Source: Nitrospirota bacterium
Lineage (GTDB): Bacteria; Nitrospirota; JACRHL01
Assembly: GCA_029881725.1 (NCBI GenBank)
Contig: JAOUMB010000013.1
Location: 1-64,000 of the forward strand
Length of the DNA: 64,000 nt
Reading direction: 5' to 3'
Part shown: piece after piece, positions 39,797-47,715 of the stretch
Layout: each line of letters begins with the position of its first letter
Numbering within the stretch: the first letter of the stretch is position 1
Notes under the pieces: generated by a model
The model's input: only the letters and a program-made list of their open reading frames with translations
What the model was told of the DNA's origin: nothing
Database searches by the model: none
Made by a program: the position numbers and the translations under genes

Positions 39797-39877
39797 ATGC
39801 CTGTTTTCGCCAATCTCATCTGTGGTACCTGCTTCGCCCTTGCGGCCATGGGTTGGCTGGTACTGTTGGCTGGCTGA
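39797..39877 (+). CDS. Candidate small membrane protein (26 residues)
   Basis: ATG 39797 to TGA 39875-39877. The Shine-Dalgarno-like TAGGA lies eight bases upstream. The peptide starts MPVFANLICGT, continues with a hydrophobic helix and contains AAMGWLVLLAG at the end; nearly all of it could be one membrane helix. A strong rightward terminator lies 57 bases downstream (39934-39962), giving it a compact unit of its own. It resembles the second tiny peptide at 44012-44089 (shared N-IC and AM-W positions). No known family recognised. It could be spurious. Confidence 0.4.
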   Translation: MPVFANLICGTCFALAAMGWLVLLAG

Positions 39878-39933
39878 CCACCAGCTCCTCACGCGGCGCC
39901 CGGGACTTTCTGGTTCCGGACGGTGTGACAAAG

Positions 39934-39964
39934 AAGCCCCGCTTTCCGGCGGGGCTTTTTTTGT
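39934..39964 (+). terminator. Intrinsic terminator with T7 tract
   Basis: AAGCCCCGC and GCGGGGCTT form a 9-bp stem with loop TTTCCG, followed on the rightward strand by seven Ts. It ends the short unit containing the 26-residue gene. On the leftward side it lies about 25 bases after the GGDEF gene stop and has a weaker tract (TTCTTTGT), so it may serve both directions. Confidence 0.85.
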
Positions 39965-39986
39965 CTGCGGGCAGTGATCCGCAGGT

Positions 39987-41840
39987 TCAATCCTTCTTTG
40001 TTTTCTTGCCTTTGGCGGTGGTTTCACGCGGCTTGGGGGTAGCTTTGGAAATCACCCCCGCCTGCTTGGGAGACTTCCCGTCCTTCTTGCCGGGTGAGGT
40101 GGTGTCCGCCGCAGGTGCCGGTTCGGTCTCCACTCCCACGTCGGTGGCCGGGGCGGACTGTACAACGGCCTTGGGCACGCCGCGCTTTTCTTCCGGTCCG
40201 TCCGGGGTGGAGGCGCCGTCCGGAATCGTCCGGGCCGGCAAGGGGGCTGCCAGAGGCGCTTCGGAGCCGAACAGGATGACCCGGTTGCGGCCATTGTTCT
40301 TGGCCCGGTAGAGGGCCTGATCGGCCCCTTCCAGCAGTTCGCGCGGGGCGATCATGGTGGTGGTCTGGGGAGAGGCTACCCCGATCGACAGGGTGGTGCT
40401 CACCTTGTGCTTGCCACACACCACCACCATTGCCTCGGCCTGCTCGCGCAGCCTTTCGGCCAGCATGCTGGCCTGCTCGCCGTTGGTCTGTGGCAGGATG
40501 ATGGCGATTTCCTCACCTCCGTAACGGGCGGCCAGATCCACCTTGCGGATGTGCCGGGCCACCAGTTTGGCCAGTTCAATCAGATAGGCGTCACCGGCCT
40601 GATGGCCGTAGCTGTCGTTGACGTTTTTGAAGTGATCGACGTCGATCAGCAGCAACGACAGGGGCAGGTCGTAGTAGGTGACCGCGCGCTGGAATTCCTC
40701 CTCCAGGCGGCGGTCGAACTGGGCCCGGTTGAACAGGCCGGTGAGTCCATCGAACAGCGCCATCTGTTCCAGTTTGTCCTCGAACGCCTTGCGCTCGGTC
40801 ACGTCGCGGAAGTTGAGCACCATGCCGGCCTGCTCTCCTTCGTGGTCCAGCAGCGGCGAGGCCGTCAGTTCCACCGGGCGGCGGGTGCCGTCGCTGCAAA
40901 GAATGTGCATGGTCTTCAGAGTGACCGGCTGTTCCTCCACTACCACTTCATACAGAATGTGGCGCGCGGTGGGACGGTCGCGGGTGCCCTCGATTTTCAG
41001 TACGTCCTCGATGGCCTGATGCATGGCCGCCTCGTGGGAGCGGCCGGTGAGCGCCTCGGCCAGGGGGTTGATCATGGTGACCACCCCTTTGCGGTCGGTG
41101 GCGATCACGCCCTCGCCCACGCTGCGCAGCACGGTGGACACCAGTTGCTTGTCGTTTTCGCGGGCGCGCAGGTTGGCCTCCAGCAGGGCTTCCGTATGTC
41201 CGGCCCGCTGCCATTCAAAGCGGAAAAAGGTCAGCGCCGCAGCCAGTCCCAGCAGGGCGCAGGCGATGATCAGCGCCAGTTGGGTGCGCACAAAAGCGGA
41301 AAACTGGTTGTCCATGGCGTGGTGCAGGGCTTCGTTGGTGCGCTGCATGGACAGGTTGAAGGCGGTGAAGGCCCCCTCGAACTGCTCATTGTCCTTGTTG
41401 TCGTGCCCGGCGCGGCGGTTGACGGTGGCCAGGTACAGTCGGGTCTTGGCGGCGTCGCGGAATTCCTCCAGCCGGGTCACGGTGCGGCCCAGTTGCTGGG
41501 TCAGTTCCGGGTCGTCGATGGGGATGATCTTCCATTCCTCGGTGTCGGCCCCATCCAGCATGGCGCGGGCCAGCAGGTCGGCATGATCCAGCCGCGAACG
41601 GACTTCCTCAAAGCGGCTTTTGGCGTCTCCGGCCAGAATCTCGTCCATCACCAGGTGGGCACGCACCACTTCCACCTCAATCGAGGTTGCGGCGCGGGTC
41701 AATGGTACGTTCACCGCCTGAATGCGCGCACCCGTGGACAGCACGTACCCCATCCCCGCCAATACGAACAGGGTTAGCACGATGGTGAAGATGGGCATGC
41801 GGCCCGGGCCGGCGAGGGTTTTGAGATTGAAGCCCTGCAT
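39987..41840 (-). CDS. Membrane-bound diguanylate cyclase with PAS domain
   Basis: 617 residues from ATG 41840. Two transmembrane helices (about 15-37 and 187-210) enclose a periplasmic sensor. A PAS domain (about 245-360) follows, then GGDEF with active-site RYGGEEIAIIL and the inhibitory I-site RKVD five residues upstream, so it should make c-di-GMP with product feedback. After the catalytic domain there is a long, highly basic Lys/Pro/Ala-rich tail (about residues 540-617). The domain order is standard; the tail is not. It is divergent from the 42122 lipoprotein gene. Confidence 0.93.
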   Translation of the reverse strand: MQGFNLKTLAGPGRMPIFTIVLTLFVLAGMGYVLSTGARIQAVNVPLTRAATSIEVEVVRAHLVMDEILAGDAKSRFEEVRSRLDHADLLARAMLDGADTEEWKIIPIDDPELTQQLGRTVTRLEEFRDAAKTRLYLATVNRRAGHDNKDNEQFEGAFTAFNLSMQRTNEALHHAMDNQFSAFVRTQLALIIACALLGLAAALTFFRFEWQRAGHTEALLEANLRARENDKQLVSTVLRSVGEGVIATDRKGVVTMINPLAEALTGRSHEAAMHQAIEDVLKIEGTRDRPTARHILYEVVVEEQPVTLKTMHILCSDGTRRPVELTASPLLDHEGEQAGMVLNFRDVTERKAFEDKLEQMALFDGLTGLFNRAQFDRRLEEEFQRAVTYYDLPLSLLLIDVDHFKNVNDSYGHQAGDAYLIELAKLVARHIRKVDLAARYGGEEIAIILPQTNGEQASMLAERLREQAEAMVVVCGKHKVSTTLSIGVASPQTTTMIAPRELLEGADQALYRAKNNGRNRVILFGSEAPLAAPLPARTIPDGASTPDGPEEKRGVPKAVVQSAPATDVGVETEPAPAADTTSPGKKDGKSPKQAGVISKATPKPRETTAKGKKTKKD

Positions 41841-42121
41841 CAGGGGGGGTAACTGCTCCTTGCTATCCACCGGGGGGCAAAACACCCCGAATTCCGGCAC
41901 CTTCCCATAATCGTCCGGGTGCGGCTCCGCCGGACGCCCCGATGCACATCGGGTTGCGGCGTATCGGCAGTACGGCACCTTGTCACGGTCTTATCGGACG
42001 AAGTGCGCGAAAAGTGCAACGAACAGGCTCATTTTTCGCCCCGTATTTCGATTTTTGGGTGGGGTATCGTCTATGATGCGGACCACGCTGGACAATTCCA
42101 ATTCGTCAGAATGGGGCGCGG

Positions 42122-42697
42122 ATGACGGCAATCGGGCAAACAACTGGACGGACCGTATCGACCCATCGCCGATGGGGAATCGGCGTGCTGCTGTTGCTGG
42201 TGGCCGTGCTGGAAGGGGGGTGCTCCGTGCTGACCCTGGCCCGGGGCCTGAGCGCCGAGCGCATGGAGATCCGGTCGCGTCAGGAGGCCATCGACCGATA
42301 CCTGACCGGCCGCCCCCTGTCGTGGCTGGAGGGGGTATGGGTGTGGCAGGACAACACCTACGAGGTGGCGATCCTGCCCAACGAAACCGGCCTGTATCCC
42401 GACTTTCAATACGTAGCGGTGGTGACCGACGCGATTCCCTTCGGCTGGCAGAAGCCGGGGCGCATCAAGATGTTTATCCAGTCCACCGCCCGGCGCGACG
42501 TCTATACCGGCCGCATCTGGATGCGCGATTCCACCGAATCCGGGGTGCGTCTGAAAATCAGGAATCGCAACGAACTGCGCCTGGATGTGGGCGAGGAGAA
42601 GGTGTCCCTGTACCGGGTGTTTCCTGCCGATACCGGCCCGCCCGATGCGGACGATCCGGGCCCTGGCCCGTCCAGCAGCGGCAGGCAGGCACCCTGA
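42122..42697 (+). CDS. Lipoprotein, unknown function
   Basis: 191 residues from ATG 42122. The N-terminal segment has a hydrophobic core and lipobox LEGGC (about residue 34). The mature domain has Trp/Tyr-rich strands (WLEGVWVWQDNTYEVAIL, FIQSTARRDVYTGRIWM), and the C-terminus is Pro/Gly/Ser-rich and likely disordered. No family recognised; a beta-barrel of lipocalin-like character is possible. It diverges from the diguanylate cyclase gene and is followed by a coding-like remnant. Confidence 0.65.
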   Translation: MTAIGQTTGRTVSTHRRWGIGVLLLLVAVLEGGCSVLTLARGLSAERMEIRSRQEAIDRYLTGRPLSWLEGVWVWQDNTYEVAILPNETGLYPDFQYVAVVTDAIPFGWQKPGRIKMFIQSTARRDVYTGRIWMRDSTESGVRLKIRNRNELRLDVGEEKVSLYRVFPADTGPPDADDPGPGPSSSGRQAP

Positions 42698-42722
42698 GCC
42701 CAACCGGGGGACCCGCATCTAA

Positions 42723-43010
42723 GCGTTTGGCTTTCCGCTGGCGGGGAAATTGTCGGACCAACTGACGGTGACCGTCGGCATCATCAACAACACCTCCGGA
42801 TTCGAGGGCGTTCCCGGCGCGTTCCAGATACGTCCGCAGGTCCATGCGGGCAATACAGCGGTGGCCCGGTGCTGGATGAGCGGGGGCGCGTGGTGGGGGC
42901 GCGTGGTGGGGGCGGCCCCGTGCGCCACCCGCCCGGCGGGCGGTGTGCTGGCGGCGGACGAACTGGTGCGACGCACCTCCGGTGCGGTGGTGCAGGTGCG
43001 GGTGTTTTAG
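42723..43010 (+). pseudogene. Coding-like remnant with no clear start
   Basis: The frame from after TAA 42720 to TAG 43008-43010 has very GC-rich third positions and a protein-like composition (TVTVGIINNTSGFEGVPG, LAADELVRRTSGAVVQVRVF), 95 codons. The first Met-type codon is TTG at 42750, without a ribosome-binding site. It reads like the end of a larger protein whose front is missing, or an N-terminally truncated gene. Alternatives: a real TTG-started 86-residue gene, or chance. It overlaps the end of the leftward gene at 43007 by four bases. Confidence 0.35.
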
Positions 43011-43753
43011 GCGCCCGGATTCTGTATCTGACGGACCACCAGCGCCGATCCCCAGGCCAGCCCCAGGATCATCAGCGCCCCTCCCATGTTCCACGCCACC
43101 GTGGCAATCAGCCGGTCGTGGCGAAGTAGTTCCAGGGAATACAGCAGGTTGCGCCAGTCGTGGGCGTCGGGCACGTCCTCGGCCAGAAATCCGCCGATCA
43201 TCATCAGTTTCAGCGATTGGGCATCGCCGATGTAGGGGGACAGGTCGATCAGGCTGGTGCCCAGCCACCAGGTGGCGACCGCGGCACCAAACGGCTGGGG
43301 CCGGGCGTATAGAAACCCGGCCATTGCCGCCAGCGGAATCAGCAGTTGCATCAGACTGCCCCCGGCGATGCTCATAAAACGTCCGAATGGGGCAAACAGC
43401 AGGTGCCCCGCCTCGTGAAACACCAGATGGGCGTTGTGCAGAAAGTGGCTGTCCCACACCCCCCAGGGACGGTTGAGCTGGGCGAAACGCCACCCCCACC
43501 AGGCCAGCAGCACTAATAGCAGGGCGCGCCCGGCGGCCACCGGCAGACCATCTTCCGGGTCGACCCAGGTCAGGTGACGCCAGACGTGGGAACCCCAGCC
43601 GGCCCCGCCGGGGACGGGAGGCGGCGCGCTCGGTGCCGGTGCTCGACGGGCGGCGTTCGCGCGCGCAAACACCACACCGCAGCGGCCGCAGGCGCGGTCA
43701 CCGGGCACCATCCCGGCCGGGGTGGAAACTCCGCATTGGCGACAGTCGTGCAT
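43007..43753 (-). CDS. Membrane protein with zinc-ribbon N-terminus and HEAGH motif (M50-like)
   Basis: 248 residues from ATG 43753 with GGGAGGT upstream. The first 27 residues have two CxxC pairs (CRQCG and CGRCG), a zinc ribbon. About five membrane segments follow. Between the first and second is HLVFHEAGHLLFAPFG, an HExxH zinc motif typical of M50-type intramembrane proteases; LMQLLIPLAAMAGFL and SLIDLSPYIGDAQ resemble the second half of that fold. A second ligand motif is not obvious, so protease activity is an inference. It is divergent from the 44012 tiny gene. Confidence 0.72.
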   Translation of the reverse strand: MHDCRQCGVSTPAGMVPGDRACGRCGVVFARANAARRAPAPSAPPPVPGGAGWGSHVWRHLTWVDPEDGLPVAAGRALLLVLLAWWGWRFAQLNRPWGVWDSHFLHNAHLVFHEAGHLLFAPFGRFMSIAGGSLMQLLIPLAAMAGFLYARPQPFGAAVATWWLGTSLIDLSPYIGDAQSLKLMMIGGFLAEDVPDAHDWRNLLYSLELLRHDRLIATVAWNMGGALMILGLAWGSALVVRQIQNPGA

Positions 43754-43873
43754 ACCTCCCTTTTCGGCGCGATCACGCGGAGCGGAAAGCAAACGGCGGG
43801 CATACGGGACAAAGATTTTCCCAGAATCGGCGGTTTTCACCCGTTGTAAGGTAGGGGCCGGTACGGCGCGGTG

Positions 43874-43902
43874 TTGTGGTAACAATTTGATTTAAATATA
43901 CA
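43874..43902 (+). promoter_or_regulatory. Candidate sigma70-type promoter
   Basis: TTGTGG (-35 like) and TATACA (-10 like) separated by exactly 17 bases, in an AT-rich stretch of an otherwise GC-rich gap. It points towards the tiny gene at 44012, about 110 bases downstream. Confidence 0.45.
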
Positions 43903-44011
43903 AAAACCCATTAACCCGATGCGGTCCGCGAATTGCAATATTGCCCGCTTGATAATCAGTAATGGCCCGTGTGTTTGGGGCCGTGTGTGCCCTTGTGAGG
44001 AACAATATTCT

Positions 44012-44089
44012 GTGAACGTGATGAACTTCATTTGCACCGCCGCCGTGATGCTGCTCGCGATGGCCTGGGCGGAATACTACATCGAGTAG
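44012..44089 (+). CDS. Candidate small membrane protein (22-25 residues)
   Basis: GTG 44012 (25 residues) or ATG 44021 (22 residues) to TAG 44087-44089. GAGGA lies ten bases before GTG 44012. The hydrophobic peptide contains MNFICTAAVMLLAMAW and ends in acidic AEYYIE. A candidate promoter lies about 110 bases upstream and a weak hairpin with a T-rich tail (CCGGATCTCCGG) follows at 44102-44113. It resembles the peptide at 39797 (N-IC start, AM-W near the helix end). The acidic tail suggests the C-terminus is outside or interacts with a partner. Confidence 0.4.
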   Translation: MNVMNFICTAAVMLLAMAWAEYYIE

Positions 44090-44332
44090 TCGCCACTCCC
44101 TCCGGATCTCCGGGTCCGTTTCGTTTCTTACCATTCAACATTGAACCCTGCGACTGCTTGTGCGCCCCGCTGGCGGCGGCATGCGTAACTTGCTGGAAAA
44201 GATGTCACGGGTTTAGTACCGTACGTGAAAACAGAACGAGTCCCGAACGGCCAACCAAGGTGGGTTCGGGTGGCGGAAGAATTGCCCGCGCGCCGGGGGG
44301 AGCGCGGTCCTGTATGGCAGGAGGTTGCCCCG

Positions 44333-46369
44333 GTGCGTGTGTGGTTTCGGAATGTTCTGCCTCTTCTCCTGCGGGCATGCGCGGTCTCGCTGACAGTGGG
44401 AGTGGCGCTCCCCGGGATGGCGCTGGCCGGAATGTCGATTTCCGAACGGCACAACGGGATATCTCCGCTCGGTTGTGTGACCCTGAATAACCCGGGGCAA
44501 CTCCTGTATTGCGGCCATTCCGCGGTCGACCTTTGGCAGATTTACCTGTATCAACCGGCTACCGCCACCTCCCCCGCAGCCTCCATCCGCTTGAGTCACC
44601 AGCCGGAACTGGTGGAGCCGCAGGCCGATCTGAACGACGTGGGGCAGGTGGTGTGGGCCGCCGGCGCCACGGGAGCCAGGCACATCTTTTTTTACGACGG
44701 TGCGGGGGCGGCCCGCATCTCCGTGGATGGTGACAATCGCCACCCGCGCCTGAACAACACCGGGCAGGTGGTGTGGGAGTGGTCCCCGCCCGGCGGAACC
44801 GGTTCCGCCATCGTTCGGTATGACATCGCCACCGGCGCGTTGACGCCGGTCAGCAACCCCGGCACGGCCATGGACCTTCGTCCCGATATCAACGACTCCG
44901 GGCAAATGGTGTGGATGCGGCGGACACTCTATTCCTCATCCCTGATGCGACTGGACGCCATCGGCGGGACTCCGGCCACCGTGCCGGATTCGGGGCAGGC
45001 GGGCATTCCCCGGATCAACAATCCGGGTCACGTCGCCTGGGCGGTTGCGAGCGGCCCGGGCGGCGGCATCCATCTGCACGATGGGATGGTGGACCGGATC
45101 ATTGCGGCAACCGGTACGGACGGATTTTTATCCCCGGCATACGTTTCCCTGAACGATCAGGACGAGGTGATGTGGACCGCTCCTCATTCCGCGACTCAAA
45201 CCGGTCAATTGTTCCGTGGCGGCATCGCCGGGGTTGCCCAACTCACCACCACGTTCCAGGACAACGCCTTCCCGTCCATCAATGACGGCGGGCATTTCGC
45301 CTGGGTCCAGCAGGCCGACGACGGCTACCGCCTGCTGTCGGCCTTCGACGATCCCAACCTGACGCCGGGCAGTGAGTTGTGCAATGGCCTGGACGACGAT
45401 CTGGACGGGGAGATCGACGAATTTCAGACCGTGGACGGCTATACCGACGCCGATGGCGACGGTTGGGGGGTGTTGCCCCCCGCACGCGTGTGCCGTGATA
45501 CGCCGGGGTACACCGCCCGGTGGGGGGATTGTGACGATACCGATCCGCAGGTCTATCCGCAGGCAATGGAAGTGTGCAACGGGGTGGACGACAATTGCGA
45601 CGGCCGGGTGGACGAGGGCGTGGATTGGCCCTATTTCCGCGATGCGGACGGCGATGGCTACGGCCATTCGGCATCGACCACCCGCGCCTGCGCCACGCCC
45701 CCGCCCGGATTCAGCGCCAACCCGGACGATTGTGACGATACGGACCCCGCCATTCATCCCCTTGCGGTGGAGGTGTGCAACCTGCTGGACGACAACTGCA
45801 ACGGCCGCAACGATGAATACGTATGCAACACGACTGCGGGCAGCGACGTGCTGGCCAACGCCGGCCCGGTTGTGGACGTGCTGTTTTCCGTGGTCAGCCT
45901 GCGCGGGGAAACCGTGGCCGTGATCCGGGATGACGCGCCACCCCTGCCGGACGGGTATACCGGGGGGATCGCCCCGGTGTACTACGACATTTCCACTTCC
46001 GCCCTGTTTGCCGGGGAGGCCATTGTGTGCATGGCGCCGGAGCCGGGCCGGTTTGCGCCCGATGCCGACCTGCGCCTGCTGCACTGGGACGCGGTGGATC
46101 AGGCGTGGCGCGACCTGCCCCAGGTGGCCGGCCTGCCCACCACTCAGGTGTGCGGCGTGACTGCGTCCTTTTCCACCTTCACCCTGGCGGCGGCCATGCC
46201 TCCGCCCCCATCCCCCCCGGCACCGGGGGCCGAGCCCGGTGCCGGGGGAGGCTGCGCCGTGGCCACCGGTGTCGCCTCCCGCGGTGACGGCCTGACCGTA
46301 ATGGCCCTGCTGGCCCTGTTGTCTGCCGCCCTGCGCGGTCGTGGAAAACGGAAAATTGCTGAGGGTTAA
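44333..46369 (+). CDS. Exported MopE-like protein with GQ repeats and CTERM sorting signal
   Basis: 678 residues from GTG 44333, chosen because AGGAGG sits eight bases upstream and a signal peptide follows; the frame is open to GTG 44225. The mature N-terminal half has about seven repeats of the form [LI]N[ND]xGQxVW spaced about 50-60 residues, a propeller-like architecture. Then come MopE-type metal-binding repeats: CNGLDDDLDGEIDE, CNGVDDNCDGRVDEGV and CNLLDDNCNGRNDEYVC. The C-terminus has a Gly/Ala-rich GGGC, a hydrophobic helix and RGRGKRK. MopE proteins are surface or secreted copper/calcium binders. No operon partner is adjacent. Confidence 0.8.
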   Translation: MRVWFRNVLPLLLRACAVSLTVGVALPGMALAGMSISERHNGISPLGCVTLNNPGQLLYCGHSAVDLWQIYLYQPATATSPAASIRLSHQPELVEPQADLNDVGQVVWAAGATGARHIFFYDGAGAARISVDGDNRHPRLNNTGQVVWEWSPPGGTGSAIVRYDIATGALTPVSNPGTAMDLRPDINDSGQMVWMRRTLYSSSLMRLDAIGGTPATVPDSGQAGIPRINNPGHVAWAVASGPGGGIHLHDGMVDRIIAATGTDGFLSPAYVSLNDQDEVMWTAPHSATQTGQLFRGGIAGVAQLTTTFQDNAFPSINDGGHFAWVQQADDGYRLLSAFDDPNLTPGSELCNGLDDDLDGEIDEFQTVDGYTDADGDGWGVLPPARVCRDTPGYTARWGDCDDTDPQVYPQAMEVCNGVDDNCDGRVDEGVDWPYFRDADGDGYGHSASTTRACATPPPGFSANPDDCDDTDPAIHPLAVEVCNLLDDNCNGRNDEYVCNTTAGSDVLANAGPVVDVLFSVVSLRGETVAVIRDDAPPLPDGYTGGIAPVYYDISTSALFAGEAIVCMAPEPGRFAPDADLRLLHWDAVDQAWRDLPQVAGLPTTQVCGVTASFSTFTLAAAMPPPPSPPAPGAEPGAGGGCAVATGVASRGDGLTVMALLALLSAALRGRGKRKIAEG

Positions 46370-46820
46370 ATCACTCACAACAGATTGATCTTTTTCAAAA
46401 AAGCGGAAATGTTAGGCAGACACTAAATATTCCTTGCATCCGCTTCTCCGGGTCGTCACAATGCGCTCCACAAAATTCTTTATCAGGCGCGCATCCGGTC
46501 ATTCAACCGGTGCGATGCGGGCCGCCAACCCCGTGTGAATGCCACACGGTGATTACGCTTCTCGGGGGCCGATTCCGCGTCCCCGGCTGGTGTGTGTTTT
46601 CCCCCTTTTCACGCCTCGTGTGTGTGGTGGATCTGGGTGTGTGTCTTTCGATTTGTACCCCCCCGCCGTGCCTCGGGGTGGCCGGGTGCCCGTGGGGGTT
46701 CGGCAAGCGCGCGCGGGATGTGTTATCGTGAAAGCGTTTGCATGGCACTGCCGGTTCCGTGCCCGCATGCGGCGGGCGGCGGGTGTGACCGGGGTGCCGC
46801 ACCGGGGGAGGACCACCATC
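46370..46820. other. Intergenic region upstream of the RRM gene
   Basis: About 450 bases with no confident gene. It is GC-rich in the right half with GTGTGTG-type tracts and contains GTGTTATCGTGAAAG, a possible -10 region, just upstream of the RRM gene. No tRNA, repeat or terminator with a clear T-tract is seen. Confidence 0.35.
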
Positions 46821-47126
46821 ATGGGCAACCGGGTATACGTAGGCAATCTGCCGTTTTCAGTACGGGACGAGTCCCTTGCGCAGTTGTTTGCCGAGGTGGG
46901 GGAAGTAACCCGCGCCAGCGTGGTGACCGATACCTCCGGCACACGTTCGCGGGGATTCGGTTTTGTGGAAATGGCCAGTGACGCGCTGGCTGCGTCCGCC
47001 GTCGAGCGCTTCAATGGCCGCGAGGTTTCCGGCCGTGCGCTGAAGGTGGACCTGGCCCGCCCGCGGCCGGAACGCTCCCGCAACGCACCGCGCCGCGAAT
47101 CCCCCCGGCAATCCCCCACCCTTTAA
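46821..47126 (+). CDS. RNA-binding protein with one RRM
   Basis: 101 residues from ATG 46821, preceded by GGGGGAGGA. RNP2 is VYVGNL, RNP1 is RGFGFVEM, typical of single-RRM bacterial proteins. The C-terminal tail is Arg/Pro/Ser-rich (ARPRPERSRNAPRRES) and probably adds nonspecific RNA affinity. Members in cyanobacteria and proteobacteria act in cold or stress adaptation. It lies 75 bases before the FKBP gene. Confidence 0.9.
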   Translation: MGNRVYVGNLPFSVRDESLAQLFAEVGEVTRASVVTDTSGTRSRGFGFVEMASDALAASAVERFNGREVSGRALKVDLARPRPERSRNAPRRESPRQSPTL

Positions 47127-47201
47127 TTCCCGGACCGGCCGGAACAACCCGACGTGACCGTGGAGCGGTCGCGTCGACAATCCAAAGACAAGAGCACGAA
47201 C

Positions 47202-47630
47202 ATGGAACAGACGGTAAACCAGGGCGACGTTATCGGCATTCATTACACGGGAAAGCTGACCGACGACTCGGTTTTCGACAGCAGTGAAGGGCGCGACCCG
47301 CTCGAATTCACCGCCGGCGGCGAGGAAGTGATTCCCGGCATGAGCGCCGGAGTGCTCGGCATGAAGCTGGGGGAGCAGCGCACCCTCACCATTCCGCCGG
47401 AGCAGGCCTATGGCGAGTACAACCCGGAGCTTCAGGTGAAGGTTCCGGCCAGCCAGCTGCCGGAAGGGGTGTCCCCCGGCGACGTGCTGGGCGACAACCA
47501 GCAGCCGGGCCGCATGTGGACCGTGCGCGAGATCGGCGGCGAAAACGCCACCATCGACGCCAACCACCCGCTGGCCGGTCAAACCCTGGTGTTTGACGTG
47601 GAGATTGCCTACATCGGCGCCAACGCCTGA
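47202..47630 (+). CDS. FKBP-type peptidyl-prolyl isomerase, SlyD-like
   Basis: 142 residues from ATG 47202. Residues GDVIGIHYTGKL and FDSSEGRDPLEF begin the FKBP fold, VIPGMSAGVLGMKLGE follows, and AYGEYNPELQVKVPASQLP begins the inserted flap (IF) chaperone domain as in SlyD. There is no His-rich metal-binding tail. It assists folding by cis-trans isomerisation at proline. The signature at the end (GQTLVFDVEI) is normal. Confidence 0.92.
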   Translation: MEQTVNQGDVIGIHYTGKLTDDSVFDSSEGRDPLEFTAGGEEVIPGMSAGVLGMKLGEQRTLTIPPEQAYGEYNPELQVKVPASQLPEGVSPGDVLGDNQQPGRMWTVREIGGENATIDANHPLAGQTLVFDVEIAYIGANA

Positions 47631-47640
47631 CGTGGTTTTT

Positions 47641-47680
47641 CGCCCCGGTGCGCGCAAATAAATGCACGCGCATCGGGGCG
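47641..47680 (+). other. Long GC-rich inverted repeat between FKBP and FIST genes
   Basis: CGCCCCGGTGCGCG and CGCGCATCGGGGCG pair over 14 positions with one G-T wobble around an AT-rich 12-base loop. There is no T-tract after it on the rightward strand, so it is not a classical terminator. It could stabilise the FKBP transcript or attenuate the FIST message, whose start is only 36 bases away. Confidence 0.5.
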
Positions 47681-47715
47681 GAATCATCGTACAATCGGGG
47701 GTCTGGAGAAAACTC

